From positions 1-64,000 of the forward strand of contig JAQVMT010000005.1 in assembly GCA_028703495.1 (NCBI GenBank): a stretch of 64,000 nucleotides of DNA. The letters are read 5' to 3'. The notes below the pieces were generated by a model. It did no database searches. It was not told the DNA's origin and saw nothing but the letters and a program-made list of their open reading frames with translations. This document shows, one piece after another, positions 18,975 through 27,024 of the stretch. The translations under genes were made by a program, and so were the position numbers. Positions within the stretch are counted from its first letter, which is position 1. Every line of letters starts with the position of its first letter. This DNA comes from Clostridia bacterium (GTDB lineage Bacteria > Bacillota > Clostridia > Christensenellales > CAG-314).

Positions 18975-20301
18975 GGTTAACATTTATCGCAAGGTTACAT
19001 TTTTCCGAGAGTCGGTTATTTTCGCGGTTTTGATGGTTTTTGTTCTTTCTGCGATTACGTTTTCTCAAAGCTCAAAGAAAGTTGCATTACGTGCGAATAT
19101 ACCTTGCGAACATATTCTTTCGCAATGCGTTAACCTCAACACAACAGAGAGCATTGCCGATACCGAATCCGACAAATATCAAAAAGCCGAATGCATTGCC
19201 GATACCGAATCCGACTATTCCGATACTGCAGAGTGGAGAGAAAAGGGAAATAAAGTTTTGCCGTCTATCTTTAGTGGTGATATGCAAGCAGAAAGAGCCG
19301 AAAGCCCATATTGCACGAAATCCGATGCGTTAGAAGTTGCTGAGTGCTTGACATATGCCGAATCGGCTGTGCTTATCGAGGCGGAGTCGGGCAAAATTCT
19401 ATTCGCCAAGAACGCCAAGGCTCCCAAGGCGATGGCAAGCACGACCAAGATTGTAACGGCTTTAACTGTCATTCGCAACTGCGATTTGAATGAGATTGTA
19501 ACGGTGGATAAAAAGGCGGTAGGAATCGAGGGCTCGAGCATCTATCTACAAGAGGGCGAGCAGTTCACGGTGAGGGATTTGCTTTACGGACTCATGTTGC
19601 AAAGCGGAAACGACAGTGCGGTTGCTTTAGCAATTCACACGGCGGGGAGCGTGGAAAAGTTTTGCGAGCTTATGCAAGAAACGGCGCGATTTTGCGGTGC
19701 GGAAAACAGCAGCTTCAAAAACCCCCATGGACTTAGCGTAAGCGGGCATTTTACCACGGCAGAGGACCTTGCCAAAATCAGCACGGTCGCTATGCAAAAC
19801 GCCGACTTCTGTGCGATAACGGCGACCAAGTCAATACAAATCACAAACAGCGAGGGGTTTTCTCGGTATATAGCGAACAAAAACAAGCTGTTGTCCTCGA
19901 TGGATGGGGCGAACGGCGTAAAGACAGGCTATACGAAGGTTGCCGGCCGTTGCTTTGTAGGCGGAGCCAAGCGCGGAAATATGCAATTGGTTGCGGTAGT
20001 GCTAAACTGCGGACCTATGTTTGAGGACGCCAAGGCGATGTTGGAGTACGGCTTTGCAAATTACGAAAGAGTAACAGTCGCACCCAAATACAGACCATTC
20101 GGTTACGTTAAGGACGGCGGCAGAGTAAAAGCCGCGGTAACGCTCCACGAGGTTGGTGTTTTGGTTAAAAAGGGAGCCAAACCCGAAATTCAAACGGAAA
20201 TAAACGACAAAGTTGAAAAACAAGGTGAACCGGTAGGAGAATTGCGGATATTTGTCGATAATCAGTTGCAAAAAACCGAAAAAATCTATACAATTAGGTG
20301 A
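18949..20301 (+). CDS. D-alanyl-D-alanine carboxypeptidase (DacF/DacB-like, low-molecular-weight PBP)
   Basis: 450-residue serine peptidase that trims pentapeptide cross-bridges. An N-terminal hydrophobic segment at about 22-42 is a signal or anchor. The active-site triad is complete: STTK (SxxK), SGN (SxN) and KTG. A C-terminal beta domain (PBP5_C type) follows. Between signal and catalytic domain is an unusual Ser/Asp/Glu-rich linker with an internal duplication: GCATTGCCGATACCGAATCC occurs at 19151 and 19193, 42 bp apart and in frame, giving IADTESD twice. Context beside gerW suggests a role in cortex or sporulation peptidoglycan. Confidence 0.93.
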   Translation: MRTSTPSNKVNIYRKVTFFRESVIFAVLMVFVLSAITFSQSSKKVALRANIPCEHILSQCVNLNTTESIADTESDKYQKAECIADTESDYSDTAEWREKGNKVLPSIFSGDMQAERAESPYCTKSDALEVAECLTYAESAVLIEAESGKILFAKNAKAPKAMASTTKIVTALTVIRNCDLNEIVTVDKKAVGIEGSSIYLQEGEQFTVRDLLYGLMLQSGNDSAVALAIHTAGSVEKFCELMQETARFCGAENSSFKNPHGLSVSGHFTTAEDLAKISTVAMQNADFCAITATKSIQITNSEGFSRYIANKNKLLSSMDGANGVKTGYTKVAGRCFVGGAKRGNMQLVAVVLNCGPMFEDAKAMLEYGFANYERVTVAPKYRPFGYVKDGGRVKAAVTLHEVGVLVKKGAKPEIQTEINDKVEKQGEPVGELRIFVDNQLQKTEKIYTIR

Positions 20302-20415
20302 AGTGAAATCGCGTGATATTGGGCGTGGAACGCTTCGTCAATTCTTGTGCATTTTATATCTGTTAGATGATTAAGGAGCACAGCTTGAACGAAAGCGTTT
20401 ATGAAAGGAGTATAG

Positions 20416-21129
20416 ATGATAAGACTGAATAAGTATATGGCGGAATGCGGAGTGGCAAGCAGACGTGCTTGCGACAAGCTCATATCCGAGGGAGCGGTTA
20501 AGGTTAACGGAAAGCTTGTAACACAATTGGGAACGGTTATCGAAGAAACCAACGACACGGTAATTTGCGAAGGCAGGATGCTCACGCCCGTGCGCAAGAA
20601 TTACTATATCGTTTTGCACAAGCCTAAGGGTTATATATGTTCGGTATCCGATGAAAAGGGCAGAAAGACGGTAATGGACTTAATCGACGTCAAAACAAGG
20701 CTGTATCCCGTGGGACGTTTGGATTATGACACCGAGGGAATGCTGATACTTACAAACGACGGAGATTTGGCTAACGCTCTGATGCACCCAAAGCATGAGA
20801 TAAATAAGTACTACAAAGCCAGAATCGAAGGCTCGATAAGTGAGAGCGAGCTTATGCAACTGCGAAACGGAGTGGTTATCGAAGGGAAGAAAACCGCGCC
20901 CGCCGTTGTGAGAATTTTGGAAAAGTCCGAAGATTTCACGACTTTGGAGGTTGTTATACACGAGGGCAGGAATCATCAGATCAAAAAGATGTTCGAAACC
21001 GTCGGCAAAAACGTAGTATTTTTGAAAAGGACGGCAATAGGCGATCTGCGTTTGGGCGGCTTGGCAAGGGGTAAATACAAGCACCTATCCCCCAAGGAGA
21101 TCGAGATATTGAAGAATATGACAGAATGA
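20416..21129 (+). CDS. RsuA/RluB-family rRNA pseudouridine synthase
   Basis: 237 residues. An N-terminal S4 RNA-binding domain (MIRLNKYMAECGVASRR, residues 1-60) precedes the catalytic domain with GRLDYDTEGM, whose Asp is the catalytic residue; EGRNHQIKKMFE is the conserved C-terminal motif. It isomerises uridine in rRNA, probably 23S (RluB-like); RsuA-like 16S activity cannot be excluded. GAAAGGAG precedes the ATG. A terminator follows at 21190. Confidence 0.93.
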   Translation: MIRLNKYMAECGVASRRACDKLISEGAVKVNGKLVTQLGTVIEETNDTVICEGRMLTPVRKNYYIVLHKPKGYICSVSDEKGRKTVMDLIDVKTRLYPVGRLDYDTEGMLILTNDGDLANALMHPKHEINKYYKARIEGSISESELMQLRNGVVIEGKKTAPAVVRILEKSEDFTTLEVVIHEGRNHQIKKMFETVGKNVVFLKRTAIGDLRLGGLARGKYKHLSPKEIEILKNMTE

Positions 21130-21189
21130 TTCGAGATTTGACGGCGTCAAAGTGCGCCATATGTTTCGAAGCGACATTATGGATAAGCG

Positions 21190-21215
21190 AAAAAGGCGGT
21201 TATGCCGCTTTTTTT
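21190..21215 (+). terminator. Terminator of the gerW-carboxypeptidase-pseudouridine synthase unit
   Basis: Stem AAAAAGGCGG / CCGCTTTTTT with loop TTATG and a run of seven T. Confidence 0.88.
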
Positions 21216-21263
21216 GTGCGGTTTTGCACGAATCCGATTGTTTCCAATAACGCCTACGTTAAT

Positions 21264-21336
21264 TACCAAAGTAAGTTCTACCGATTTGCAACACTAACTT
21301 CCACCACAATCCCAACAGTGGAACTTACTTTGTTAA
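21264..21336. repeat. 19-bp imperfect inverted repeat around 35-bp centre
   Basis: CAAAGTAAGTTC at 21267-21278 is the exact reverse complement of 21321-21332; with flanks, 17 of 19 positions pair. The right arm resembles the GTTGAACTACTTTG part of the dispersed repeat at 14923. Confidence 0.6.
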
Positions 21337-21643
21337 ATAGCTTGTATTATGCCGATGCTAAAATGATTTTCTAATTGTTAGACAAAAGGTTGTTTTTTTG
21401 AGCTTTTTATGTTACACTGTCCTTGAACAAGTTTAATGTGCTGACGATTTACATTGTGTTGCTTCGAGCATTCGCTCTAGATGCTCCGTTTGAGTAGTTG
21501 TTCCGAACGAAAAGCCGTAATTGGAGCGCGTGTTGTATGGTTAGACTTCGATGCAATACAAAAGAAGCTTTTTGGCTGCGAATGGCTTGGCGGCTGTGAA
21601 TCGATCTAAAAGCATTTTTGAAAGGAAGGATGAGGTAGTTTGT

Positions 21644-21997
21644 ATGACAATAAGAGATGTTGTTGAGCTTTTAAAGGCTGAAGTTATTTGCGGCGAGGAA
21701 TTTTTGGATAACGAGATTAAATCGGCTTGCGGCTGCGATATGATGAGCGATGTTTTGGCGTTTGTCAAGACGCAGCCTATGCTTTTGACGGGTTTGGTCA
21801 ATCCTCAAGTTATCCGAACCGCGCTTATGATGGATATGAAGTGCGTTGCGTTTGTCAGAAATAAGAAGCCTGACGAAAAGGTTATTGGGCTTGCCAAAGA
21901 GCATGAGATTGTATTGCTGTCCAGTCCGTACAGAATGTACGATGCTTGCGGTGTGCTATACACAAGCGGACTTAGAGGGGAAGGAGCGTGCGAATGA
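21644..21997 (+). CDS. DRTGG-domain-like protein (first copy)
   Basis: 117 residues, matching the small DRTGG-like proteins that occur beside [FeFe] hydrogenases: TIRDVVELLKAEVICG, an acidic turn, CGCDMMSDVLAFVK, then FVRNKKPDEKVIGLAKEHEI and LLSSPYRMYDACG. Related domains bind nucleotides in phosphotransacetylase-like and CBS-linked proteins; the ligand here is unknown. GAGGT lies 7 bp before the ATG. Its TGA overlaps the next gene's ATG (ATGA), so the two are translationally coupled. A second copy occurs at 23953. Confidence 0.8.
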   Translation: MTIRDVVELLKAEVICGEEFLDNEIKSACGCDMMSDVLAFVKTQPMLLTGLVNPQVIRTALMMDMKCVAFVRNKKPDEKVIGLAKEHEIVLLSSPYRMYDACGVLYTSGLRGEGACE

Positions 21998-22422
21998 GTC
22001 AATCGAATTCCATCTTATGGTCGTTTGACGTTGACGGAAAGAATTTCGATTCTGCGGGTTTTGCCAGTCAGTCTACTAAATTTAAGCTTAGGCAGTTGGG
22101 GTTGAACGGCGATATAATCAAGCGCGTTGCAATTGCCATGTACGAGGGCGAGATCAATATGGTTATCCATGCCGAGGGAGGAGTCGCCAACGTCGAAGTG
22201 GACGAGGATAAGATAATTATCACGCTTACCGACACGGGTAAGGGAATCGCCGATATCGAGCAGGCGATGAGAGAGGGCTTTTCGACCGCTACCGAAGAAA
22301 TCAGAGATTTGGGCTTTGGCGCAGGGATGGGATTGCCGAATATGAAGAAAAACAGCGATGAATTGATTATCGATTCTGCTGTGGGAAAGGGCACAAAGGT
22401 AACGATGATTTTCGCTATCTAA
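21994..22422 (+). CDS. RsbW-like GHKL ATPase (anti-sigma/serine kinase type)
   Basis: 142 residues of a lone HATPase_c domain: N-box-like EGEINMVIHA, G1 DTGKGI, then GFGAGMGLPNMKK (G2 region) and a final GKGTKVTMIF strand. There is no histidine-phosphotransfer domain, so it is an RsbW/SpoIIAB-like or other regulatory kinase rather than a classical sensor kinase. AAGGAG sits 7 bp before the ATG at 21994. It overlaps the DRTGG gene by 4 bp and precedes the hydrogenase-like gene, implying a control role. Confidence 0.85.
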   Translation: MSQSNSILWSFDVDGKNFDSAGFASQSTKFKLRQLGLNGDIIKRVAIAMYEGEINMVIHAEGGVANVEVDEDKIIITLTDTGKGIADIEQAMREGFSTATEEIRDLGFGAGMGLPNMKKNSDELIIDSAVGKGTKVTMIFAI

Positions 22423-22666
22423 CTAACTTGACTAAGGGCTCAAGCAGAATAAGAAAAGCGCGAGGATAGCGGTTATGCCTGAATAACCGATATTTGCTTT
22501 GATTCTCGATTGGTTGGTTGTACGTGGTTAGGCAAGTAAAGGTATTGTATTGTGCAAAGCACGGCATAGCATGCAAAATAACAAGAAATAAATGCCGTAC
22601 ATATATAAATGCCGAAAAAGCTACGGAATCGACTGCCATTTTCGGATTAGTATTTGCGAGGAAATT

Positions 22667-23947
22667 ATGGAAACAGACAAGAGTTATTGCGCCGTAAAAA
22701 TTGACAAGGACAAATGCAAGGGGTGCATCAATTGCATGAAAAAGTGTCCTACGGAAGCAATACGCGTAAGGAACGGAAAAGCAACAATAAACTACGACAG
22801 GTGCGTCGGTTGCGGGGAGTGTATTCGAACTTGTACTCACAACGCCAAGTACGCGACTTCGGACAGTTTGGATTTAATGAACGACTTTAAATATACCGTG
22901 GCGTTGGTTCCGCCTTCGCTGTTGGGGCAGTTTCCCAATGTCATCGACCCCAGCGTCATCAGCAACTCGATGAAGAACATCGGATTCGACGATTTTTACG
23001 AGGTGGCAAGAGGCGCGGATTTGGTCAGCGCATTGACGAGGAAAAAGTTTGAGGAATGCGACAGGCAAAAGCCGTTGATAAGTACAGCTTGTCCCGTATG
23101 TGTCGAATTGATATTGATACGTTTCAACGACCTGAAGGATTATCTTATCGATATAATGCCACCGTTGGAGATTGCGGCGAAGATTGCACGCAAGAGGGCG
23201 ATGAAGGCTACGGGGTTAGCATCCGAGGACATAGGCGTTTTCTTCATTTCCCCATGCCCTGCTAAGGTGGCAAGCACGCACCGCGGCTTCTACACCGAGA
23301 ATCCGGGCGTCGACGGAGTGTTCGCTATGAGCGACATTTGCCTGAAGCTTATGCATATTTCGCAAGCAGAGGTGGATATAACTCGCCCGATCGTTGCAAG
23401 CAATTTAGGCGTCGCTTGGGCAACCAGCGGCGGTGAGGTGTCCGCGTTGGACGGCAGAGTGCTCGCCGCCGACGGAATCGAAAACGTTATAAGCGTGCTG
23501 AAGGAGTTGGAGAGCGGCAAACTCAAGGACATCGATTATGTGGAGCTTAATGCCTGTCCGGGCGGTTGCGTGGGCGGTGTGTTTACTATCGAGAATCCCT
23601 TTGTTGCAAAGAGCAAAATCCACACGATCAGGCGTACAAGTCTATATAACAAGAAAAATACAGTGGATAAAATCGAGCATTTGGACGAATACCTGCGCTC
23701 CTTGGATTGGGAAACCGACGATGTATTTGTGTTGGACAAGGACTTCAAGAAGGCGTTTGTTAAGCTAAGACAGGTTGAGCAATTGCTTCCGCAGCTACCG
23801 CAGCTTGACTGTGGCGTATGCGGTTCGCCCAGCTGCCGAGCCTTTGCCGAGGACGTGGTAAACGGAATCGTTACAATCGACAAATGCGTAAGGCAAACCG
23901 AGGAAAACGGCATCGATGATGACTTAATTAAGAAGGAAACAGAGTAA
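22667..23947 (+). CDS. Hydrogenase-like iron-sulfur protein ([FeFe] hydrogenase large-subunit domain, HydS/HfsB-like)
   Basis: 426 residues. Two ferredoxin-type [4Fe-4S] motifs (CKGCINCMKKCP, CVGCGECIRTC) occupy residues 15-60; the H-cluster domain follows, and a C-terminal [4Fe-4S] domain with LDCGVCGSPSCRAFAED (CxxCxxxxC) ends it. H-cluster signatures are altered: loop 1 reads STACPVC instead of TSCCPxW, loop 2 SPCPAK, loop 3 ACPGGCVGG. The cluster-ligand cysteines can be aligned but the Cys used for proton transfer in loop 1 is Ala, which argues for a sensory or electron-transfer role rather than fast H2 turnover (inference). GAGG precedes the ATG at 22667. Confidence 0.85.
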   Translation: METDKSYCAVKIDKDKCKGCINCMKKCPTEAIRVRNGKATINYDRCVGCGECIRTCTHNAKYATSDSLDLMNDFKYTVALVPPSLLGQFPNVIDPSVISNSMKNIGFDDFYEVARGADLVSALTRKKFEECDRQKPLISTACPVCVELILIRFNDLKDYLIDIMPPLEIAAKIARKRAMKATGLASEDIGVFFISPCPAKVASTHRGFYTENPGVDGVFAMSDICLKLMHISQAEVDITRPIVASNLGVAWATSGGEVSALDGRVLAADGIENVISVLKELESGKLKDIDYVELNACPGGCVGGVFTIENPFVAKSKIHTIRRTSLYNKKNTVDKIEHLDEYLRSLDWETDDVFVLDKDFKKAFVKLRQVEQLLPQLPQLDCGVCGSPSCRAFAEDVVNGIVTIDKCVRQTEENGIDDDLIKKETE

Positions 23948-23952
23948 AGACG

Positions 23953-24279
23953 ATGAAAGCAAAAGAATTAGCGGATAAATTGGGATTAAAGGTGTTTTGC
24001 GGCGACTGTGAATGCGAGATTACGGGGTATTACGTTGGAGATTTGCTCAGTTGGGTAATGGGCAGAGCGGACGAGGGCAACTGTTGGATAACCATAATGA
24101 ACAACCTCAACGTATGCGCCGTTGCCAAGCTGTTGAGTTTTTCCTGTGTGGTGCTTTGTGAAAAGGTTCTGCCCGATGAAAAGCTTTTAGAGAAGGCAAA
24201 GGCTCAAAATATAACGCTTTTGGGTAGCGATGATGCGGTTTTTGCCACTTGTAAGGCTATTTGCGATTTGAATTGCTAA
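23953..24279 (+). CDS. DRTGG-domain-like protein (second copy)
   Basis: 108 residues, homologous in pattern to the product of 21644: MKAKELADKLGLKVFCGD, then CEITGYYVGDLLSWVMGRA, and a final LLGSDDAVFATCK. It starts 5 bp after the hydrogenase-like gene, so it belongs to the same operon. Two paralogues flanking the hydrogenase-like gene suggest a heteromeric or redundant ligand sensor (inference). Confidence 0.8.
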   Translation: MKAKELADKLGLKVFCGDCECEITGYYVGDLLSWVMGRADEGNCWITIMNNLNVCAVAKLLSFSCVVLCEKVLPDEKLLEKAKAQNITLLGSDDAVFATCKAICDLNC

Positions 24280-24384
24280 GCCTATGCAAAGTTGCTTGCG
24301 AGATAATAAAGCATTTAGTCGTGCTTTGAGTGATATAGATTCGCAGTTTTATGACAAGATAACAAAGCGGATAATCACACGGAT

Positions 24385-25101
24385 ATGAGATTTAAAAGTG
24401 ATTTACATATACACAGTGCGTTAAGTCCGTGCGCGGACGACGAGAATACGCCGAATAACATTGTAAGCCTGAGTAAAATGCTGGGAACTCAAGTGATTGC
24501 CGTTGCCGACCACAACAGTATTCTTAACGTCACGGCTACTGTTTGCGTGGGCAACAGGGAGGGGCTCTTGGTAATTCCTGCAATGGAGGTTACGACGAGC
24601 GAGGACATCCACGTTCTCTGTCTTTTTCCCACCTACGAAAGTGCGTTGCCTGTTTATAGTGCTGTGGACGAAAGCTTGCCTCGATTTCCGTTAAACGAAA
24701 AGATTTACTTTTCGGAATCGGTTATGGACGAAAACGACAATGTAATAAAGCGATTGGACTACTTACTGTCGGTGGCTTGCGGTATCGATATATACGAGCT
24801 GTGCGAAATGGTGTGGGACGTAGGAGGCGTAGCAATTCCCGCACACATCGATAAGGACGCCAACTCTGTAATAGATACATTGGGAAGCGTGCCGGAAGAC
24901 CTAAAAACCTACACCGTCGAGGTAAGTCCCAATTGCTCCGAGGAGATAATCGATGAGATTAAGGGGCGATACAACATTATTTCAGACAGCGATGCTCACG
25001 CGCTAGAAACGCTTTGCGGACACGAAGCTTATATCGATGCGGAGGAGCTTACCATCGAGAGTATTTTAAAGTCTTTGCGTTCGCCTCCCGAACGGGTTTA
25101 A
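24385..25101 (+). CDS. PHP-domain metal-dependent phosphoesterase-like protein
   Basis: 238 residues. The PHP metal-binding motifs are DLHIHSALSPC at residue 5 (HxH), ADHNS, and a later SDAHALE. The family includes histidinol phosphatase, the polymerase PHP domain and nucleotide or small-phosphate phosphatases; the substrate here is not known. Genes of this kind recur beside DRTGG and hydrogenase genes in Clostridia, so a hydrogenase-linked signalling role is likely. No strong ribosome binding site is visible before the ATG. Confidence 0.85.
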   Translation: MRFKSDLHIHSALSPCADDENTPNNIVSLSKMLGTQVIAVADHNSILNVTATVCVGNREGLLVIPAMEVTTSEDIHVLCLFPTYESALPVYSAVDESLPRFPLNEKIYFSESVMDENDNVIKRLDYLLSVACGIDIYELCEMVWDVGGVAIPAHIDKDANSVIDTLGSVPEDLKTYTVEVSPNCSEEIIDEIKGRYNIISDSDAHALETLCGHEAYIDAEELTIESILKSLRSPPERV

Positions 25102-25171
25102 AGACGTGATTATTTACTTGTTTTTTAGATGACATTTATGTATTTACCGAACGCATTCTCCATAAAGGAAT

Positions 25172-25422
25172 GATTGCAGACTTGCTTTCGGACTTTTTTA
25201 ACCGAATGCCTTGTAAAAAGGGCTGGATTGCCGACTTGCGTTTATTTCAAAGCTGTAATTTACCACACACCGCCGTTTGGTGCGAAGCATACATTTTATA
25301 TCGATTCAATTCTTTTTTGGGGCGTTGATTGCCGACCTGCATATATATCAAAGCTGTAATTTACCACTTGCGCCGTTTGATGCGAAGCATACATTTTATA
25401 TTGATTTAATTCTTTTTTGGGC
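25172..25422. repeat. ~96-bp direct repeat with 101-bp period, plus a partial copy
   Basis: Copies at 25226-25322 and 25327-25422 are roughly 90% identical (GATTGCCGACYTGC, CAAAGCTGTAATTTACCAC, GCGAAGCATACATTTTATAT, AATTCTTTTTTGGG). A 5' fragment lies at 25172. It fills the gap before the hydrogenase promoter. Confidence 0.9.
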
Positions 25423-25497
25423 TTGAAGCTCCGACTTTATTTAGATAATACAATAAATCTATGGTATAGCTTTTTGTGCGATATAGTGCGAAATAAC

Positions 25498-25526
25498 TTG
25501 TAAAATGACGCTATTTAGTGTAAAAT
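25498..25526 (+). promoter_or_regulatory. Hydrogenase operon promoter
   Basis: TTGTAA at 25498-25503 and TAAAAT at 25521-25526, spacing 17, about 70 bp before hydC. This suggests the catalytic hydrogenase genes can be transcribed separately from the DRTGG/PHP cluster upstream. Confidence 0.7.
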
Positions 25527-25598
25527 ACACTAGATGTATTATGCGGTTTTGCATAGTGCGGTATTGTAACGGCTTTTGCCGGGTTGTAGGAGGAAAAG

Positions 25599-26096
25599 AT
25601 GAGTAAAATCTGTCAGGTTGAATTTAAGGAGACAGCCGAACAAGCTAAGAAGCTTCAAGAGATTATCGAGAATTACAAACACGTTGAAGGAGCGGCCATG
25701 CCCGTTTTGCAGCAGGCACAGGATATTTACGGTTATTTGCCGGAGGAAGTGCAAAAGAGGATTGCCGAGGGACTCGGTGTTTCTGAAGAATTTATATACG
25801 GCGTCGCTACTTTTTATTCGCAGTTTACCATGAATCCCAGAGGACAATATAATTTCAGTGTTTGTTTGGGAACGGCTTGTTACGTTAAGGGCTCGGGCGA
25901 CATTATGGCGAAGCTTAAGGACACGTTAAAGATTAACGAGGGAGAATGCACTCCGGACGGTATTGCCTCCATACAGGCAACGCGTTGTATCGGTTGTTGC
26001 GGACTTGCGCCGGTTATGGTTGTCAACAGCGACGTTTACGGAAAGCTTACGGTTGACGACGTTCCGAAGATCGTTGATAAGTATTTGAAGAAATAG
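25599..26096 (+). CDS. hydC: HydC: NuoE-like [2Fe-2S] subunit of the NAD-linked hydrogenase
   Basis: 165 residues of the NuoE/24-kDa thioredoxin-like family. Four cysteines bind one [2Fe-2S] cluster: CLGTACY and, about 35 residues on, CIGCCG. It passes electrons between the flavin subunit and the hydrogenase. AGGAGG precedes the ATG. It is the first gene after the promoter, and the following ATPase gene starts directly after its stop. Confidence 0.92.
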   Translation: MSKICQVEFKETAEQAKKLQEIIENYKHVEGAAMPVLQQAQDIYGYLPEEVQKRIAEGLGVSEEFIYGVATFYSQFTMNPRGQYNFSVCLGTACYVKGSGDIMAKLKDTLKINEGECTPDGIASIQATRCIGCCGLAPVMVVNSDVYGKLTVDDVPKIVDKYLKK

Positions 26097-26654
26097 ATGA
26101 AGGAAATATCACTGAACATATTGGACGTTGCGACGAATTCGGTTACGGCAGACGCGACGACGGTGGACATAACCGTCGATTATGAGTTTGCCACGGACGA
26201 TCTCTCGGTGATAATCGCCGACGACGGTCGCGGAATGAGCGAGGACTTCGTCAAAAGCGTTACCGATCCGTTTACCACGACAAGAACGACAAGAAAGGTC
26301 GGGTTGGGGATACCTCTTTTCAAAGACAGTGCGGAGCTTACGGGCGGAAGCTTGGAAATAATCAGTAAGCTAGGCGTAGGCACGACGATAAAGGCGGTTT
26401 ATAAGATTAGCAGTATCGACAGAATGCCTATGGGTGATTTGGCAGATACGGTTACCGCGCTTATCGGTTTAAAGGAAAGTTTGAGGTTTATTTTACAATA
26501 CAAGGTTGACGGAAGGGAGTTCAGGTTCGATACCGACGAAATACGGGCGCAGCTCGATGGAATACCGCTTTCGAATTACGAGGTGCTTGCTTTTATTAAG
26601 GAGTACATTGAGGGCGGAATAAATAACACAAACGGAGGACTAGATATATTATGA
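26097..26654 (+). CDS. GHKL-type ATP-binding protein inside the hydrogenase operon
   Basis: 185 residues with a HATPase_c fold: N box LDVATNSV, G1 DDGRGM, then KVGLGIPLFKDSA and GVGTTIKAVY. No sensor or phosphoacceptor domain is present. The ATG abuts the hydC stop codon and the TGA overlaps the next ATG, so expression is tightly coupled to the hydrogenase subunits. It is distinct from the smaller RsbW-like protein at 21994. Likely regulatory; partner unknown. Confidence 0.85.
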   Translation: MKEISLNILDVATNSVTADATTVDITVDYEFATDDLSVIIADDGRGMSEDFVKSVTDPFTTTRTTRKVGLGIPLFKDSAELTGGSLEIISKLGVGTTIKAVYKISSIDRMPMGDLADTVTALIGLKESLRFILQYKVDGREFRFDTDEIRAQLDGIPLSNYEVLAFIKEYIEGGINNTNGGLDIL

Positions 26655-27013
26655 AGTCGTTGGCAGAATTAAACGCTATCAAGCAAAGAGTTCAAGAAAA
26701 CTCTAATAACAGAAAAAACGCTTCCGATAACGATATAAAGGTTGTTATAGGTATGGCTACCTGCGGAATTGCCGCGGGTGCAAGACCTGTATTGAACGCG
26801 TTTATCGATGAAGTTGCAAAGAGAAAGTTACAAAACGTAATCGTATCGCAGACGGGCTGCATAGGAATGTGCAAGTATGAGCCTATCGTTGAGGTATTCG
26901 TACCCGGTCAACCCAAGGTAACTTATGTTAAGGTTGAGCCTACGATGGTTCCCAGAATTATTACGGATCATATTGTAAACAACAATGTGGTTGCCGAATA
27001 TACGATTAAGTAA
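26651..27013 (+). CDS. Thioredoxin-like [2Fe-2S] ferredoxin (HydD-like accessory subunit)
   Basis: 120 residues. After a basic N-terminal helix it shows MATCGIAAGA and, 40 residues on, TGCIGMCKYEP, the cysteine pairs of thioredoxin-fold [2Fe-2S] ferredoxins. Such a small protein sits between hydC and hydB in several Clostridia. It overlaps the preceding gene by 4 bp (ATGA) and is 11 bp from hydB. Confidence 0.87.
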   Translation: MKSLAELNAIKQRVQENSNNRKNASDNDIKVVIGMATCGIAAGARPVLNAFIDEVAKRKLQNVIVSQTGCIGMCKYEPIVEVFVPGQPKVTYVKVEPTMVPRIITDHIVNNNVVAEYTIK

Positions 27014-27024
27014 GAGGTGAAGGG

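Noticed and set aside
22592..22666. Longer N terminus for the hydrogenase-like protein
   Set aside because: GAGG sits 5 bp before the ATG at 22667, and homologous proteins begin shortly before the ferredoxin motifs.
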